Shown here in pieces: positions 29,869 through 39,811 of a DNA stretch of 64,000 nucleotides. The DNA is from Mycolicibacterium aurum. GTDB lineage: Bacteria > Actinomycetota > Actinomycetes > Mycobacteriales > Mycobacteriaceae. A program made the position numbers and the translations under genes. The DNA is taken from the NCBI GenBank assembly GCA_900078775.1, contig LT549889.1, positions 3,286,001 through 3,350,000 on the forward strand. The letters are read 5' to 3'. Every line of letters begins with the position of its first letter. The stretch's first letter is position 1. The notes below the pieces were generated by a model, which saw nothing but the letters and a program-made list of their open reading frames with translations, was not told the origin of the DNA and ran no database searches.

Positions 29869-30125
29869 GCCAGCCCGTCGACCACCTCCTTGGCCTCGCG
29901 CAGGCCGAGGCCGGTCTCGTCGCGCAGCAGCTTGATGGCCGCGATCTTGTCACCCTGGATCGCCAACCGGCGCACCATCTCGCTGACCCCGGACTGCGGC
30001 GCGGTGAGCTCACCGGTGGGGTGTTGCGGCCGGCCACCGAGGGCCCGTTCCAGCGCGGCAACCCGGCGCTCCAGCTCCTGCACCCGCCGCCGCAGATCGT
30101 CGTCGCCGCCGCCGAACAGTCCCAT
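29865..30125 (-). CDS. Small coiled-coil protein with ribosomal L7/L12 C-terminal-like domain
   Basis: Eighty-six residues. A short Gly-rich start (MGLFGGGDDD) is followed by a predicted coiled coil (LRRRVQELERRVAALERALG). The C-terminal helical hairpin is GDKIAAIKLLRDETGLGLREAKEVVDGLA, strongly resembling the L7/L12 C-terminal motif IKxxRxxTGLGLxEAK. It lacks the L7/L12 stalk-binding N-domain, so it is not the ribosomal protein. Similar small proteins are widespread in actinobacteria, with unknown role. It overlaps the convergent glycosylase gene end by four bases. Confidence 0.8.
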   Translation of the reverse strand: MGLFGGGDDDLRRRVQELERRVAALERALGGRPQHPTGELTAPQSGVSEMVRRLAIQGDKIAAIKLLRDETGLGLREAKEVVDGLA

Positions 30126-30153
30126 GGCCGAACTGTAGAGGAGCCACAGCCGC

Positions 30154-30159
30154 TACCGT
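30154..30159 (+). promoter_or_regulatory. Putative -10 box (TACCGT) for the HIT gene
   Basis: TACCGT ends 6 nt before the ATG at 30166, the spacing expected for a leaderless mycobacterial transcript. Confidence 0.4.
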
Positions 30160-30165
30160 GACCGG

Positions 30166-30603
30166 ATGTCCTGCGTGTTCTGTGCGATCACCGCCGGTGA
30201 CGCCCCCGCCATCCGTGTCTACGAGGATGAGGATCTGCTGGCGATCCTCGACATCCGGCCGTTCACCCGCGGCCACACCCTGGTGCTGCCCAAGCGGCAC
30301 TCGGTGGATCTGACCGACACCCCGCCGGAGACGGTGGCCGCGATGGCCACCCTGGGGCAGCGCATCGCGCGGGCCGCGCGGGTCTCGGGGCTGCACGCCG
30401 ACGGCAACAACATCGCCATCAACGACGGCAAGGCCGCGTTCCAGAGCGTGTTCCACATCCACCTGCACGTGGTGCCGCGGCGCAGTGGGGACAAACTGTC
30501 CTTCGCCAAGGGCATGCTGGTGCGCCGGGACGCCGACCGCGAGGAGTCCGGCCGGCTGCTACGGGCGGCACTGGCGCAACTCGACGAAGCCGCGCAGGAT
30601 TGA
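30166..30603 (+). CDS. HIT-family nucleotide hydrolase (Rv1262c-like)
   Basis: A 145-residue Hint-type histidine triad protein. The catalytic H-x-H-x-H is at His97, His99 and His101 in FHIHLHVVPR. The N-terminal zinc-type pair Cys3/Cys6 (SCVFC) and the IRVYEDEDLLAILDI block fit the family, which hydrolyses AMP-linked nucleotides. Its TGA is 5 bp before the next gene, so the two are likely co-transcribed. Confidence 0.95.
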   Translation: MSCVFCAITAGDAPAIRVYEDEDLLAILDIRPFTRGHTLVLPKRHSVDLTDTPPETVAAMATLGQRIARAARVSGLHADGNNIAINDGKAAFQSVFHIHLHVVPRRSGDKLSFAKGMLVRRDADREESGRLLRAALAQLDEAAQD

Positions 30604-30608
30604 GCGGC

Positions 30609-31064
30609 ATGAGCATGCCTGCGTGGGAGAAGTACATCGGACTGCCGTTGCTGCTGGTGCACGACAAGGTCTACAAGGCGACCGACGGACGGATCGGGCA
30701 CACCATCCCGTTCGGCCCGCCGGCGCTGATCCTGCACACCGTCGGCGCCAAGACCGGCCTGTCCCGGGCGAATTCGCTGACCTACGCGCGCGACGGGGAC
30801 GACTATCTGGTGGTGGCGTCCAAGGGCGGTGAGCCCAAGGCGCCGGGCTGGTTCCACAACCTGAAGAAGAACCCGCAGGTGGAGATCAACGTCGGCCCCA
30901 AACGGATCCCGGTCACCGCCCGGGCTGTGTTCCCCGACGATCCGGACTTCGGCCGGCTGTGGACGCTGGTGAACAACATGCGCGGCAACAAGGACCGCTA
31001 CATCGGCTACCAGAAACGGACCACCCGGCCGATCCCCGTCATCGTGCTCACGCCGAACAACTAG
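30609..31064 (+). CDS. Deazaflavin (F420)-dependent nitroreductase-like protein (Rv1261c-like)
   Basis: A 151-residue split-barrel flavin/F420-binding protein of the DDN family. Diagnostic segments are ALILHTVGAKTGLSRANSLTY and YLVVASKGGEPKAPGWFHNLK with NPQVEINVG following. F420 is abundant in mycobacteria; DDN relatives reduce quinones or activate nitroimidazole drugs. ATG at 30609 was chosen; a TTG at 30600 overlaps the HIT stop. The 3' end overlaps the convergent luciferase-like gene by four bases. Confidence 0.9.
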   Translation: MSMPAWEKYIGLPLLLVHDKVYKATDGRIGHTIPFGPPALILHTVGAKTGLSRANSLTYARDGDDYLVVASKGGEPKAPGWFHNLKKNPQVEINVGPKRIPVTARAVFPDDPDFGRLWTLVNNMRGNKDRYIGYQKRTTRPIPVIVLTPNN

Positions 31065-32113
31065 AGCAGTTCCTTGGCCAGCAGTTCCAGCGTCTGATCC
31101 CGGCCCGGCGCGGTGCGCGCGTCGGTGCCACGGAACGCCGAGGCGACCGGCGCGACCATCACCTCGTCGACGTCGAATTGCGCTGCCACCGAACGGATCT
31201 GTTCGGCGGCCTCGGCCGGGTCACCGACCACGGTGCGGGCCGGCCCGGAATCCACGATGAGTTGTTCCTGCGGTGAGAGCACAGCGGCTTCGGCGTCCTC
31301 GACGAGGTCCAGCGGGCCCAGCGGCCGTCCGGTGCGCAGCCGGGCCATCATCTGCAGGTTCGGCAGCAGCAGCCGCAGCGCCTCCTCCCGGCTGCCGGCC
31401 ACCGAGGCGTTGACGGTCATGAAGGTGACCGGTTCGGGGGTGAGCGCGCTGGGCCGGAACTCGGCGCGGTAGGCGGCCAGCGCCTCGGCGGTGCCCTGGC
31501 CGGAGAAGTGGTTGGCGAACACGTAGGGCAGCCCCTTGGCGGCGGCCAGGTGCGCGGAATACATCGAGGACCCGAGCAGCCACAGCCGGGGCTCCCCGAC
31601 CGCGGACGGCGTGGCCTTGAGGAGGTAGTCCTGTTCGGTGAGCATGCCGCGGGTCAGCGCGACGTGCGCACCGTCGGCGCTCATCAGCGCGGCCACGTGG
31701 TCCAGGTACTCCGGGAAGCGCTCGATGTCCTCGTCGTTGTGGGCGCGGGCCCCGCGCAGCGCCATCGAGGTCACCGGGTCCGAGCCCGGTGCCCGCCCGA
31801 TGCCGAGATCGACCCGGCCGGGGGCGGCGGCCTCCAGCAGCGCGAACTGTTCGGCGACGGCCAGCGGTGCGTGGTTGGGCAGCATCACCCCGCCCGACCC
31901 GAGCCGTATCCGCTCGGTCTGGGCGGCCAGATAGGCCAGCACCACCGGCGGGCTGGTGGCCGCCACCGAGGCCATGTTGTGGTGTTCGGCCACCCAGTAG
32001 CGGGTGTAACCGAGCCGGTCGGCGGTCTGGGCGAGCCGCACCGTGGCTGCCAGCGCATCCGCGGTGGTCTGGTCGGTACGGACCGGGACGAGGTCGAGGA
32101 CGGAAAGACGCAC
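31061..32113 (-). CDS. Luciferase-like (LLM) flavin monooxygenase
   Basis: A 350-residue LLM-class enzyme in the group-2 alkanal-monooxygenase-like set. Motifs are LSVLDLVPVRTDQT at the start, YWVAEHHNMASVAATSPPV, GVMLPNHAPLAVAEQFALLE and RVDLGIGRAPGSDP. It would use FMNH2 or F420; the substrate is unknown. The GTG at 32113 is chosen because the family begins exactly at this RLSVLDL segment. Downstream of udgB on the same strand with a 71-bp gap. Confidence 0.9.
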   Translation of the reverse strand: MRLSVLDLVPVRTDQTTADALAATVRLAQTADRLGYTRYWVAEHHNMASVAATSPPVVLAYLAAQTERIRLGSGGVMLPNHAPLAVAEQFALLEAAAPGRVDLGIGRAPGSDPVTSMALRGARAHNDEDIERFPEYLDHVAALMSADGAHVALTRGMLTEQDYLLKATPSAVGEPRLWLLGSSMYSAHLAAAKGLPYVFANHFSGQGTAEALAAYRAEFRPSALTPEPVTFMTVNASVAGSREEALRLLLPNLQMMARLRTGRPLGPLDLVEDAEAAVLSPQEQLIVDSGPARTVVGDPAEAAEQIRSVAAQFDVDEVMVAPVASAFRGTDARTAPGRDQTLELLAKELL

Positions 32114-32184
32114 GCTCGCGTCAACGCATCCGGACGCCGGTTCGTTCCCGTCGGCGATCTGCGCACCGCGGGTAACGCTGAGCG

Positions 32185-33027
32185 TCACCGGCTGTGCGCA
32201 AACCCCGCGGCGGTGGTGAACACATCGTCGAGCATGGCCGGGGTGAGCCGGCCGGTGAACATGTTCTGCTGGCTGGGGTGGTAGCAGCCCAGCAGGGTCA
32301 GCTTCGGATCCAGCCGGTACTGCGCGCCGTGCCCGAACACCGGTTTGGGTTGCCCGGCCAGCCGGTCGGCCACCATCCCGAGCACCACCTGCCAGGCGAA
32401 TCCGCCCAACGCCACGATCACCCGCACGTGCGGGGCCATCAGCCGCCACTCGGCCTGCAGCCAGGGCGCGCAGGTGGCCCGCTCGGCCGGGGTCGGCTTG
32501 TTGGCGGGCGGGGCGCAGCGCACCGGGGCGACGATACGAACTCTCTTGGCCCGCAAGCCGTCCGCGGCATCCACGCTCAGCGGTGAGGTCACCAGACCGG
32601 TCCGGTACAGGGCCGCGAACAGCTGGTCGCCGGACCGGTCCCCGGTGAACACCCGGCCGGTCCGGTTGGCCCCGTGCGCGGCCGGCGCGAGCCCGACGAT
32701 CAGCACCCTCGGCCGCCGCGCACCCCAGCCGGCGATCGGTCGGCCCCAGTACGGTTCGGCGGCGAAGGCCCGCCGCTTGGTCACCGCGACCTCCTCGCGC
32801 CAGTCGACCAGCCGCGGACAGGCCCGGCATACGCTGATCTCGGCGTCCAGGTCGGCGACGCTGTCCAGCCGGCTCGCCAGCGCCGCCACCGCATCGGCAT
32901 CGTGGGCCACCGGGGTGTCCGGTGCCCCCGGGTCACCGGGCCAGCCCGTGCCCGGGGGCACCGGCGATCCGAACAGCCGCCCGGTCCGGGGGTGCGGCAG
33001 CGGCACGACGCGGGGTTCAGGGTGCAC
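32185..33027 (-). CDS. udgB: Uracil-DNA glycosylase family 5 (UdgB, Rv1259-like)
   Basis: A 280-residue Fe-S uracil-DNA glycosylase. Four cysteines typical of families 4/5 are visible: [13 protein letters not shown], and [21 protein letters not shown]. Motif A is [19 protein letters not shown] (Ala-rich GLAPAxxG, as in family 5, with no catalytic Asp/Asn in the family-1 position). Motif B is [12 protein letters not shown]. It repairs U:G and hypoxanthine lesions in GC-rich genomes. GTG at 33027 has no clear ribosome site. It is divergent from tap by 75 bp. Confidence 0.93.
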   Translation of the reverse strand: MHPEPRVVPLPHPRTGRLFGSPVPPGTGWPGDPGAPDTPVAHDADAVAALASRLDSVADLDAEISVCRACPRLVDWREEVAVTKRRAFAAEPYWGRPIAGWGARRPRVLIVGLAPAAHGANRTGRVFTGDRSGDQLFAALYRTGLVTSPLSVDAADGLRAKRVRIVAPVRCAPPANKPTPAERATCAPWLQAEWRLMAPHVRVIVALGGFAWQVVLGMVADRLAGQPKPVFGHGAQYRLDPKLTLLGCYHPSQQNMFTGRLTPAMLDDVFTTAAGFAHSR

Positions 33028-33083
33028 CGATCCATCCTGCCGGACCGGACCGAAATCGCTGGCCGACCGACTGAACCCGCTGC

Positions 33084-33089
33084 TAGATT
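33084..33089 (+). promoter_or_regulatory. Putative -10 box (TAGATT) for tap
   Basis: TAGATT fits TANNNT and ends 13 nt before the tap ATG, giving a very short leader. In M. tuberculosis tap is induced by WhiB7, whose targets have an AT-rich stretch just upstream of -35; a GAAAT run at 33051-33055 is suggestive but weak. Confidence 0.4.
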
Positions 33090-33102
33090 CGCCGCGATAG
33101 CC

Positions 33103-34332
33103 ATGAACACACGCAGCCGCGGTCCGGCGTTTCTGATCCTGTTCGCCGCCCTCATGGCCGGCGCCGGCAACGGCATCTCGATGATCGCGTTCCCCTGGCT
33201 GGTGCTGCAGCGCAACGGTTCGGCGGTGGAGGCCTCGGTGGTGGCGATGGCCGGCACGCTGCCGCTGCTGGTCTCCACGGTCATCGCCGGTGCCGCGGTG
33301 GACTACATCGGCCGGCGCCGGGTGTCGATGATCTCCGATCTGCTCTCGGGACTGTCGGTGGCCGCGGTCCCGGTGACCGCGCTGGCCTTCGGCGCCGACG
33401 CCGTCAACGTCGCGGTGCTGGCGGTGCTGGCCGCGTTCGGTGCGGCGTTCGACCCGGCCGGCATGACGGCCCGCGAGACGATGCTGCCCGAGGCGGCCAA
33501 GCGCGCGGGCTGGACGCTGGATCACGCCAACAGCGTGTACGAGGCGGTGTTCAACCTGGCCTACATCGTCGGCCCCGGCATCGGCGGTGTGCTGATCGCG
33601 ACCCTCGGTGGCGTGCAGACCATGTGGGTGACCGCGGCGGCCTTCGGTTGTTCCATCGCCGCGATCTCGGTGCTGCGCCTCGACGGCGTCGGGAAGCCCG
33701 ACCGCAGTGAGCTCCCGGAGCGGGTGTGGGCCGGGGTGGTCGAGGGCCTACGGTTCGTGTGGAACCTCAAGGTGCTGCGCACGCTGGCGTTCGTCGACCT
33801 CGTGGTCACCGGGCTGTACATGCCGATGGAAGCCGTGCTGTTCCCGAAGTACTTCACCGACCGTGACGAGCCCGCCCAGCTGGGCTGGGTGCTGATGGCG
33901 CTGTCGGTCGGCGGACTGATCGGGGCGCTGGGCTACGCGGTGATCGCCAAGTTCGTCCGGCGCCGCACCACCATGCTGATCGCGGTGATCACCCTGGGTG
34001 CGGCGACGATGGTGATCGCGTTCCTGCCCCCGCTGCCGGTGATCCTGTCGGTGTCGGTGCTGGTGGGGCTCGTCTACGGGCCCATCCAGCCGATCTACAA
34101 CTACGTCATGCAGACCAACGCCCCGCAGCACCTGCGCGGCCGGGTGGTCGGTGTGATGGGCTCGCTGGCTTATGCGGCCGGGCCGCTGGGTCTGCTGCTG
34201 GCCGGGCCGCTGGCCGATTCCGCCGGCCTGCAGACCACGTTCCTGGCGTTGGCGGTGCCGATGCTGCTGCTCGGGTTCGCGGCGATCGGTTTGCCATCTT
34301 TGCGCGAATTGGACCGGGATCGGCCGAACTAG
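33103..34332 (+). CDS. tap: Tap multidrug efflux pump (MFS, Rv1258c-like)
   Basis: A 409-residue 12-TM MFS exporter. The sequence follows the Tap family throughout: [21 protein letters not shown], the loop 2-3 motif [41 protein letters not shown] [18 protein letters not shown] and [11 protein letters not shown] with [20 protein letters not shown]. Tap exports tetracycline and aminoglycosides at low level. It is divergent from udgB, as in the Rv1258c-Rv1259 arrangement, and is followed 44 bp later by an ATPase-LuxR regulator. Confidence 0.95.
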   Translation: MNTRSRGPAFLILFAALMAGAGNGISMIAFPWLVLQRNGSAVEASVVAMAGTLPLLVSTVIAGAAVDYIGRRRVSMISDLLSGLSVAAVPVTALAFGADAVNVAVLAVLAAFGAAFDPAGMTARETMLPEAAKRAGWTLDHANSVYEAVFNLAYIVGPGIGGVLIATLGGVQTMWVTAAAFGCSIAAISVLRLDGVGKPDRSELPERVWAGVVEGLRFVWNLKVLRTLAFVDLVVTGLYMPMEAVLFPKYFTDRDEPAQLGWVLMALSVGGLIGALGYAVIAKFVRRRTTMLIAVITLGAATMVIAFLPPLPVILSVSVLVGLVYGPIQPIYNYVMQTNAPQHLRGRVVGVMGSLAYAAGPLGLLLAGPLADSAGLQTTFLALAVPMLLLGFAAIGLPSLRELDRDRPN

Positions 34333-34364
34333 GCATTCGGCCTGCACACCGGCTCCCCCACTCC

Positions 34365-34370
34365 TACGCT
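34365..34370 (+). promoter_or_regulatory. Putative -10 box (TACGCT) for the LuxR-type regulator
   Basis: TACGCT ends six bases before the GTG at 34377, indicating a leaderless transcript started independently of tap. Confidence 0.45.
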
Positions 34371-34376
34371 TTTGAC

Positions 34377-36962
34377 GTGCGTGTGAGTTGGCCGCTCGTG
34401 GGGCGGGCGGCGGAGGTCCACACCCTGCGGGCGGCGGTGTCGGCTCCGGGGCTGAGCGGGATCGTGGTGTCCGGGGTCGCGGGCATCGGCAAGAGCCGGG
34501 TCGTACGCGAAGCCCTGTCCGGCGCCAACCCGCACTGGATCGTCGGGACGACGGCGGCGCGTGGCCTGCCGCTGGGCGCGTTCGCCGCCTGGGCCGACCA
34601 TCTCGACGGGGACCGCCTGCAGCTGGTGCGCGGGGTGATCGACGCGATCACCGCGACCCCGACCGGCGGGCCCGCCTTCCTCGTCGTCGACGACGCCCAT
34701 CTGCTGGACGATCTGTCGGCGTTCGTGCTGCACCAGGTGGTGCAGCGGCACGCGGCCCGGGTGGTGTTGACCGTGCGGGACGGCGACCCGGTGCCCGGCA
34801 GCGTCCGGGAGATCTGGAAGGACCACACCTTCGACCGGCTGGACCTGCGCCCGCTGCGGGAACCGGAGTGCACCGAGCTGCTCACCGCGGCGCTGCAGGG
34901 ACCGGTGGACTCCGACGCCGCACACCGGCTGTGGCAGCTGACCCGCGGCAATGCCCTGTACCTGCGCAACATCGTCGAGCAGGAGGTGACCGACGGCCGG
35001 TTGCAGCGGCGCGAGGGCTGCTGGCACTGGGTGGGCCAGCCGGTGCTGCCGACCGGTCTGGTGGAACTGATCGAATCCCGGTTCGGCGATCTGACTGCCG
35101 CGGTCGGCGACGTGGTGGACGCCCTGGCCGTGGCCGAGCCGCTGGAACTGCCGATCCTGCAGCGGATCACCTCGATCGATGCGGTCGAGGAGGCCAATGT
35201 CCGCGGGTTGATCTCGCTGCAGGAGACCGGCAACGGGGTACAGGGCCGGGTCTCGCATCCGCTGTACGGGGAGATGCGCCGCACCCGGACCCCGGTGGCC
35301 AGGCTGCGCCGGCTGCGTGGCCGGATCGCCGCCGAACTGGCCGGCCTGCCCAACGCCGACGACCTGCGGGTGGCGGTGCGCCGCGCCGCGCTCAGCGTCG
35401 ACTCGGACCTCGTGCCGGACCCGGCGCTGCTGGTGCGGGCGGCCCAGGGCGCCACCCGGCTGGCCGATCTGTCGCTGGCCGAACGACTGGCCACCGCCGC
35501 CGAGGAGGCCGGGGCCGGCCCGGAGGCCACCTACCTACGCGCGCACGCGTTGTCCTGGCTGTTCCGCGGCGACGAGGCCGAGAAGGTGCTCGCCGGATTC
35601 GACACGACCGGACTCAGCGACGCCGAACGGGCCCGGTTCGCTCATCTGCGCGCCAGCAACCTGCTGTGGGCGCTGGGCCGCCCGGCCGACGCCAAGGCGC
35701 ACGTCGACGAGGTGTCCGACGGGCTCGGGCCCGACGGCCGGCACTGGCTCAACGCATTCCTGACGGTCTACTGGTTCGCCATGGACCGACCCGCGGAAGC
35801 CGAAGCCTCCGCGAAACTGCTTTCACTGCAGGATCTTCCGGAGGTCGCCGGGACCGAGGCCGCGTGGGCGCTGGCCACCGTGGCGGCGGAGGCCGGACGC
35901 ACCGCCGAGGCGCTGGAACTCACCGCGATCGGCTACCGGACCTCGTCGCACGCCTTCGACACCCCGCAGATCCGGTTCAATCTGGCCGACACCGAGGTGA
36001 CCGCGCACCTGCTGGCCGGCCGCCTCGCCGAGGCCGAGCAGGTCGCCGAGCGGGTCCGATCGGAGGCCGCCGACCTGCCCGGCGCCGCCCGCTGGCTGGC
36101 CACCGCGATCACCGCCCGGGTGGCGCTGGCGCGCGGCCAGGCCGATTCCACGGCAACGCTTTTCGACCAGATCGCGGCGCCGATGGCCGACCATGCGAAC
36201 GGCTGGGGGTACCGGTACAACGTGGCGCGGGCGACGACGGCCGCGATGCGCGGCAGCGTGGGCGAGGCGGCCGGCATCCTGGACAGCCTGGACGCGCTGA
36301 GGCGCCCGTTCCGGTCCCTGGGCCATGAGCGCAGCCTGGCCCGGGCCTGGGTGGCGGCGGTCGAGGGCACCGTCGCCAACGCGATCGTCATCCTGACCGA
36401 GACCGCGGCCAAGACCGCCGCCGACGGTCAGTTCGCCGACGAGGTGTTGTGCCGGCAGATCGCCACCCAGTTCGGGGACCGCAGCCACGCGGCCCGCCTC
36501 GGCGAGTTGACGGGTTTGGTGGAAGGGCCCCGGGTGGGCCTGGCCGCCCGGTTCGCCGCCGCCCTGCGGGACCACGACGCACACGAATTGACCTCGGTCG
36601 CAGACGGATTCGAGTCGATCGGCGATCATGTGGCGGCGATGGACGCCTGCGCGCAGGCCGCCATCGTCTACCGGCAGCAGGGCCGCAAGGGATCGGCGCT
36701 GACCTGCTCGGCCCGCGCGGACGCGCTGGCCGCCGAGTGCGGGGTGCACACCCCGGCGGTGGAGCAGGCCAGCGAGCGCATCCCGCTGACGCCGCGGGAA
36801 CGCGAGGTGGTGGCGTTGATCGATCACCCCAACCGGGTCATCGCCGAGCGGCTCAGCCTGTCCACCCGGACCGTGGAAGGCCACATCTACCGCGCCATGA
36901 ACAAGACCGGTGTCGGCAGCCGGGAGGAACTGGCCACCCTGTTCCGGCGGCGCCGACCCTAG
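34377..36962 (+). CDS. Large ATPase transcriptional regulator with LuxR-type HTH
   Basis: An 861-residue LAL/MalT-like regulator. The N-terminal ATPase has Walker A GVAGIGKS at 33-40 and Walker B FLVVDDAHLL. The long middle part (about 300-780) is helical and Ala-rich, resembling TPR-like sensor repeats. The C-terminal GerE/LuxR HTH is LTPREREVVALIDHPNRVIAERLSLSTRTVEGHIY. Such proteins respond to ligands through the repeat region; ligand and targets are unknown. It begins 44 bp after tap, with its own -10 box. Its TAG stop forms the first half of a -10-like hexamer for the next gene. Confidence 0.93.
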   Translation: MRVSWPLVGRAAEVHTLRAAVSAPGLSGIVVSGVAGIGKSRVVREALSGANPHWIVGTTAARGLPLGAFAAWADHLDGDRLQLVRGVIDAITATPTGGPAFLVVDDAHLLDDLSAFVLHQVVQRHAARVVLTVRDGDPVPGSVREIWKDHTFDRLDLRPLREPECTELLTAALQGPVDSDAAHRLWQLTRGNALYLRNIVEQEVTDGRLQRREGCWHWVGQPVLPTGLVELIESRFGDLTAAVGDVVDALAVAEPLELPILQRITSIDAVEEANVRGLISLQETGNGVQGRVSHPLYGEMRRTRTPVARLRRLRGRIAAELAGLPNADDLRVAVRRAALSVDSDLVPDPALLVRAAQGATRLADLSLAERLATAAEEAGAGPEATYLRAHALSWLFRGDEAEKVLAGFDTTGLSDAERARFAHLRASNLLWALGRPADAKAHVDEVSDGLGPDGRHWLNAFLTVYWFAMDRPAEAEASAKLLSLQDLPEVAGTEAAWALATVAAEAGRTAEALELTAIGYRTSSHAFDTPQIRFNLADTEVTAHLLAGRLAEAEQVAERVRSEAADLPGAARWLATAITARVALARGQADSTATLFDQIAAPMADHANGWGYRYNVARATTAAMRGSVGEAAGILDSLDALRRPFRSLGHERSLARAWVAAVEGTVANAIVILTETAAKTAADGQFADEVLCRQIATQFGDRSHAARLGELTGLVEGPRVGLAARFAAALRDHDAHELTSVADGFESIGDHVAAMDACAQAAIVYRQQGRKGSALTCSARADALAAECGVHTPAVEQASERIPLTPREREVVALIDHPNRVIAERLSLSTRTVEGHIYRAMNKTGVGSREELATLFRRRRP

Positions 36963-36965
36963 ACT
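36960..36965 (+). promoter_or_regulatory. Putative -10 box (TAGACT) built on the regulator stop codon
   Basis: TAGACT contains the TAG stop of the upstream LuxR-type gene and ends 7 nt before the GTG of the FAD oxidase, the same arrangement as at 7282 for oppA. Confidence 0.4.
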
Positions 36966-36972
36966 GGCGGCC

Positions 36973-38333
36973 GTGAGTTCCGCGCTGGATGACCTGTTGG
37001 CCGCACTACCCGAGGGCACGGTCGTCACCGATCCCGACATCGTGGCGTCCTATCGCCAGGACCGTGCCGCCGACCCGGATGCGGGGACCGCGCTGGCCGT
37101 GGTGCGTCCGCGGCGCACCGAAGAGGTGCAGACCGTGATGCGCTGGGCCACGGCCAACCGGATCGCGGTCATCCCGCGCGGCGCCGGCACCGGCCTGTCC
37201 GGCGGGGCGACGGCGCTGGACGGTGCGGTGGTGCTGTCCACCGAGCGGATGCGCGATATCACCGTCGATCCGGCCACCCGGACCGCCGTCGCGCAGCCCG
37301 GCCTGCTCAACGCCGAGGTGAAGAAGGCCGTCGCCGAGTACGGGCTGTGGTACCCACCGGACCCGTCCTCGTTCGAGATCTGCAGTATCGGCGGCAACAT
37401 CGCCACCAACGCCGGCGGGCTGTGCTGCGTCAAGTACGGCGTGACCACCGACTATGTGCTCGGCCTGCAGGTGGTGCTGGCCGACGGCACCGCCGTGCGA
37501 CTCGGCGGCCCGCGGCTCAAAGACGTTGCAGGACTCAGCCTGACGAAACTCTTCGTGGGCAGCGAGGGCACCCTCGGGGTGATCACCGAGGTGACGCTGC
37601 GGCTGTTGCCACCCCAGCACACCCCGTGCACGGTGGTGGCCACCTTCGCCTCGGTGCAGGCCGCCGCCGATGCCGTCGTGACCATCACCGGCAAGATCCG
37701 GCCCTCGATGCTGGAGTTCATGGACGCCGCGGCGATCAACGCCGTGGAGGACAAGCTGAAGATGGGCCTGGACCGCGACGCCGCTGCCATGATGGTCGCC
37801 GCGTCGGACGACCGCGGGCCGGCCGGCGCCGAGGATGCCGAGTTCATGGCCCGGGTGTTCACCGAAGCCGGTGCCACCGAGGTGTTCTCGACCGCCGACC
37901 CGGCCGAGGGTGAGGCGTTCGTGGTGGCGCGGCGCTACGCCATCCCGGCGGTGGAGGCCAAGGGCTCGCTGCTGCTCGAGGATGTGGGTGTGCCGCTACC
38001 GGCGCTGTCGGCGCTCGTCGCGGGCATCGAGAAGATCGCCGCGAGCCACGATCTGCTGATCTCGGTGATCGCGCACGCCGGCGACGGCAACACCCACCCG
38101 CTGATCGTGTTCGACCCCGCCGACGCCGAGATGGCCCGCCGGGCCGAGGTGGCGTTCGGCGAGATCATGGACCTGGCGGTGTCCCTCGGCGGCACCATCA
38201 CCGGTGAGCACGGGGTCGGCCGGCTCAAGAAGCCTTGGCTGGCAGGCTATCTGGGCCCCGAGGCGATGGAGCTGAACCGGCGGATCAAGACCGCACTCGA
38301 TCCGGACGGCATCCTCAACCCCGGGGCCGGGTT

Positions 38334-38337
<4 letters not shown>
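36973..38337 (+). CDS. GlcD-like FAD-linked oxidase (Rv1257c-like)
   Basis: A 454-residue FAD-binding PCMH oxidase; length matches Rv1257c (455 aa). The N-terminal FAD domain shows VIPRGAGTGLSGGA, PDPSSFEICSIGGNIATNAGG and FVGSEGTLGVITEVTL. The C-terminal cap has HAGDGNTHPLIVFD (His residues for substrate/metal) and TGEHGVGRLKKPWL. Family members oxidise glycolate, D-lactate or D-2-hydroxyglutarate; no GlcE/GlcF partners adjoin. Its TAG shares a CTAG with the convergent aldehyde dehydrogenase stop. Confidence 0.93.
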
Positions 38338-39761
<1,424 letters not shown>

Positions 39762-39811
39762 GGTGACAACCTTGCTGGTTCGACGCGGATTTCGGGCCGG
39801 ATCGCCGGGAA

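Noticed and set aside
29865..30125. Ribosomal protein L7/L12 gene
   Set aside because: Only the C-terminal-like motif is present, fused to a coiled coil; the N-terminal dimerisation domain is missing and no ribosomal genes adjoin.
33040..33089. WhiB7-dependent promoter for tap
   Set aside because: Only a short GAAAT run precedes the likely -35 region; too weak to call although tap is a known WhiB7 target elsewhere.
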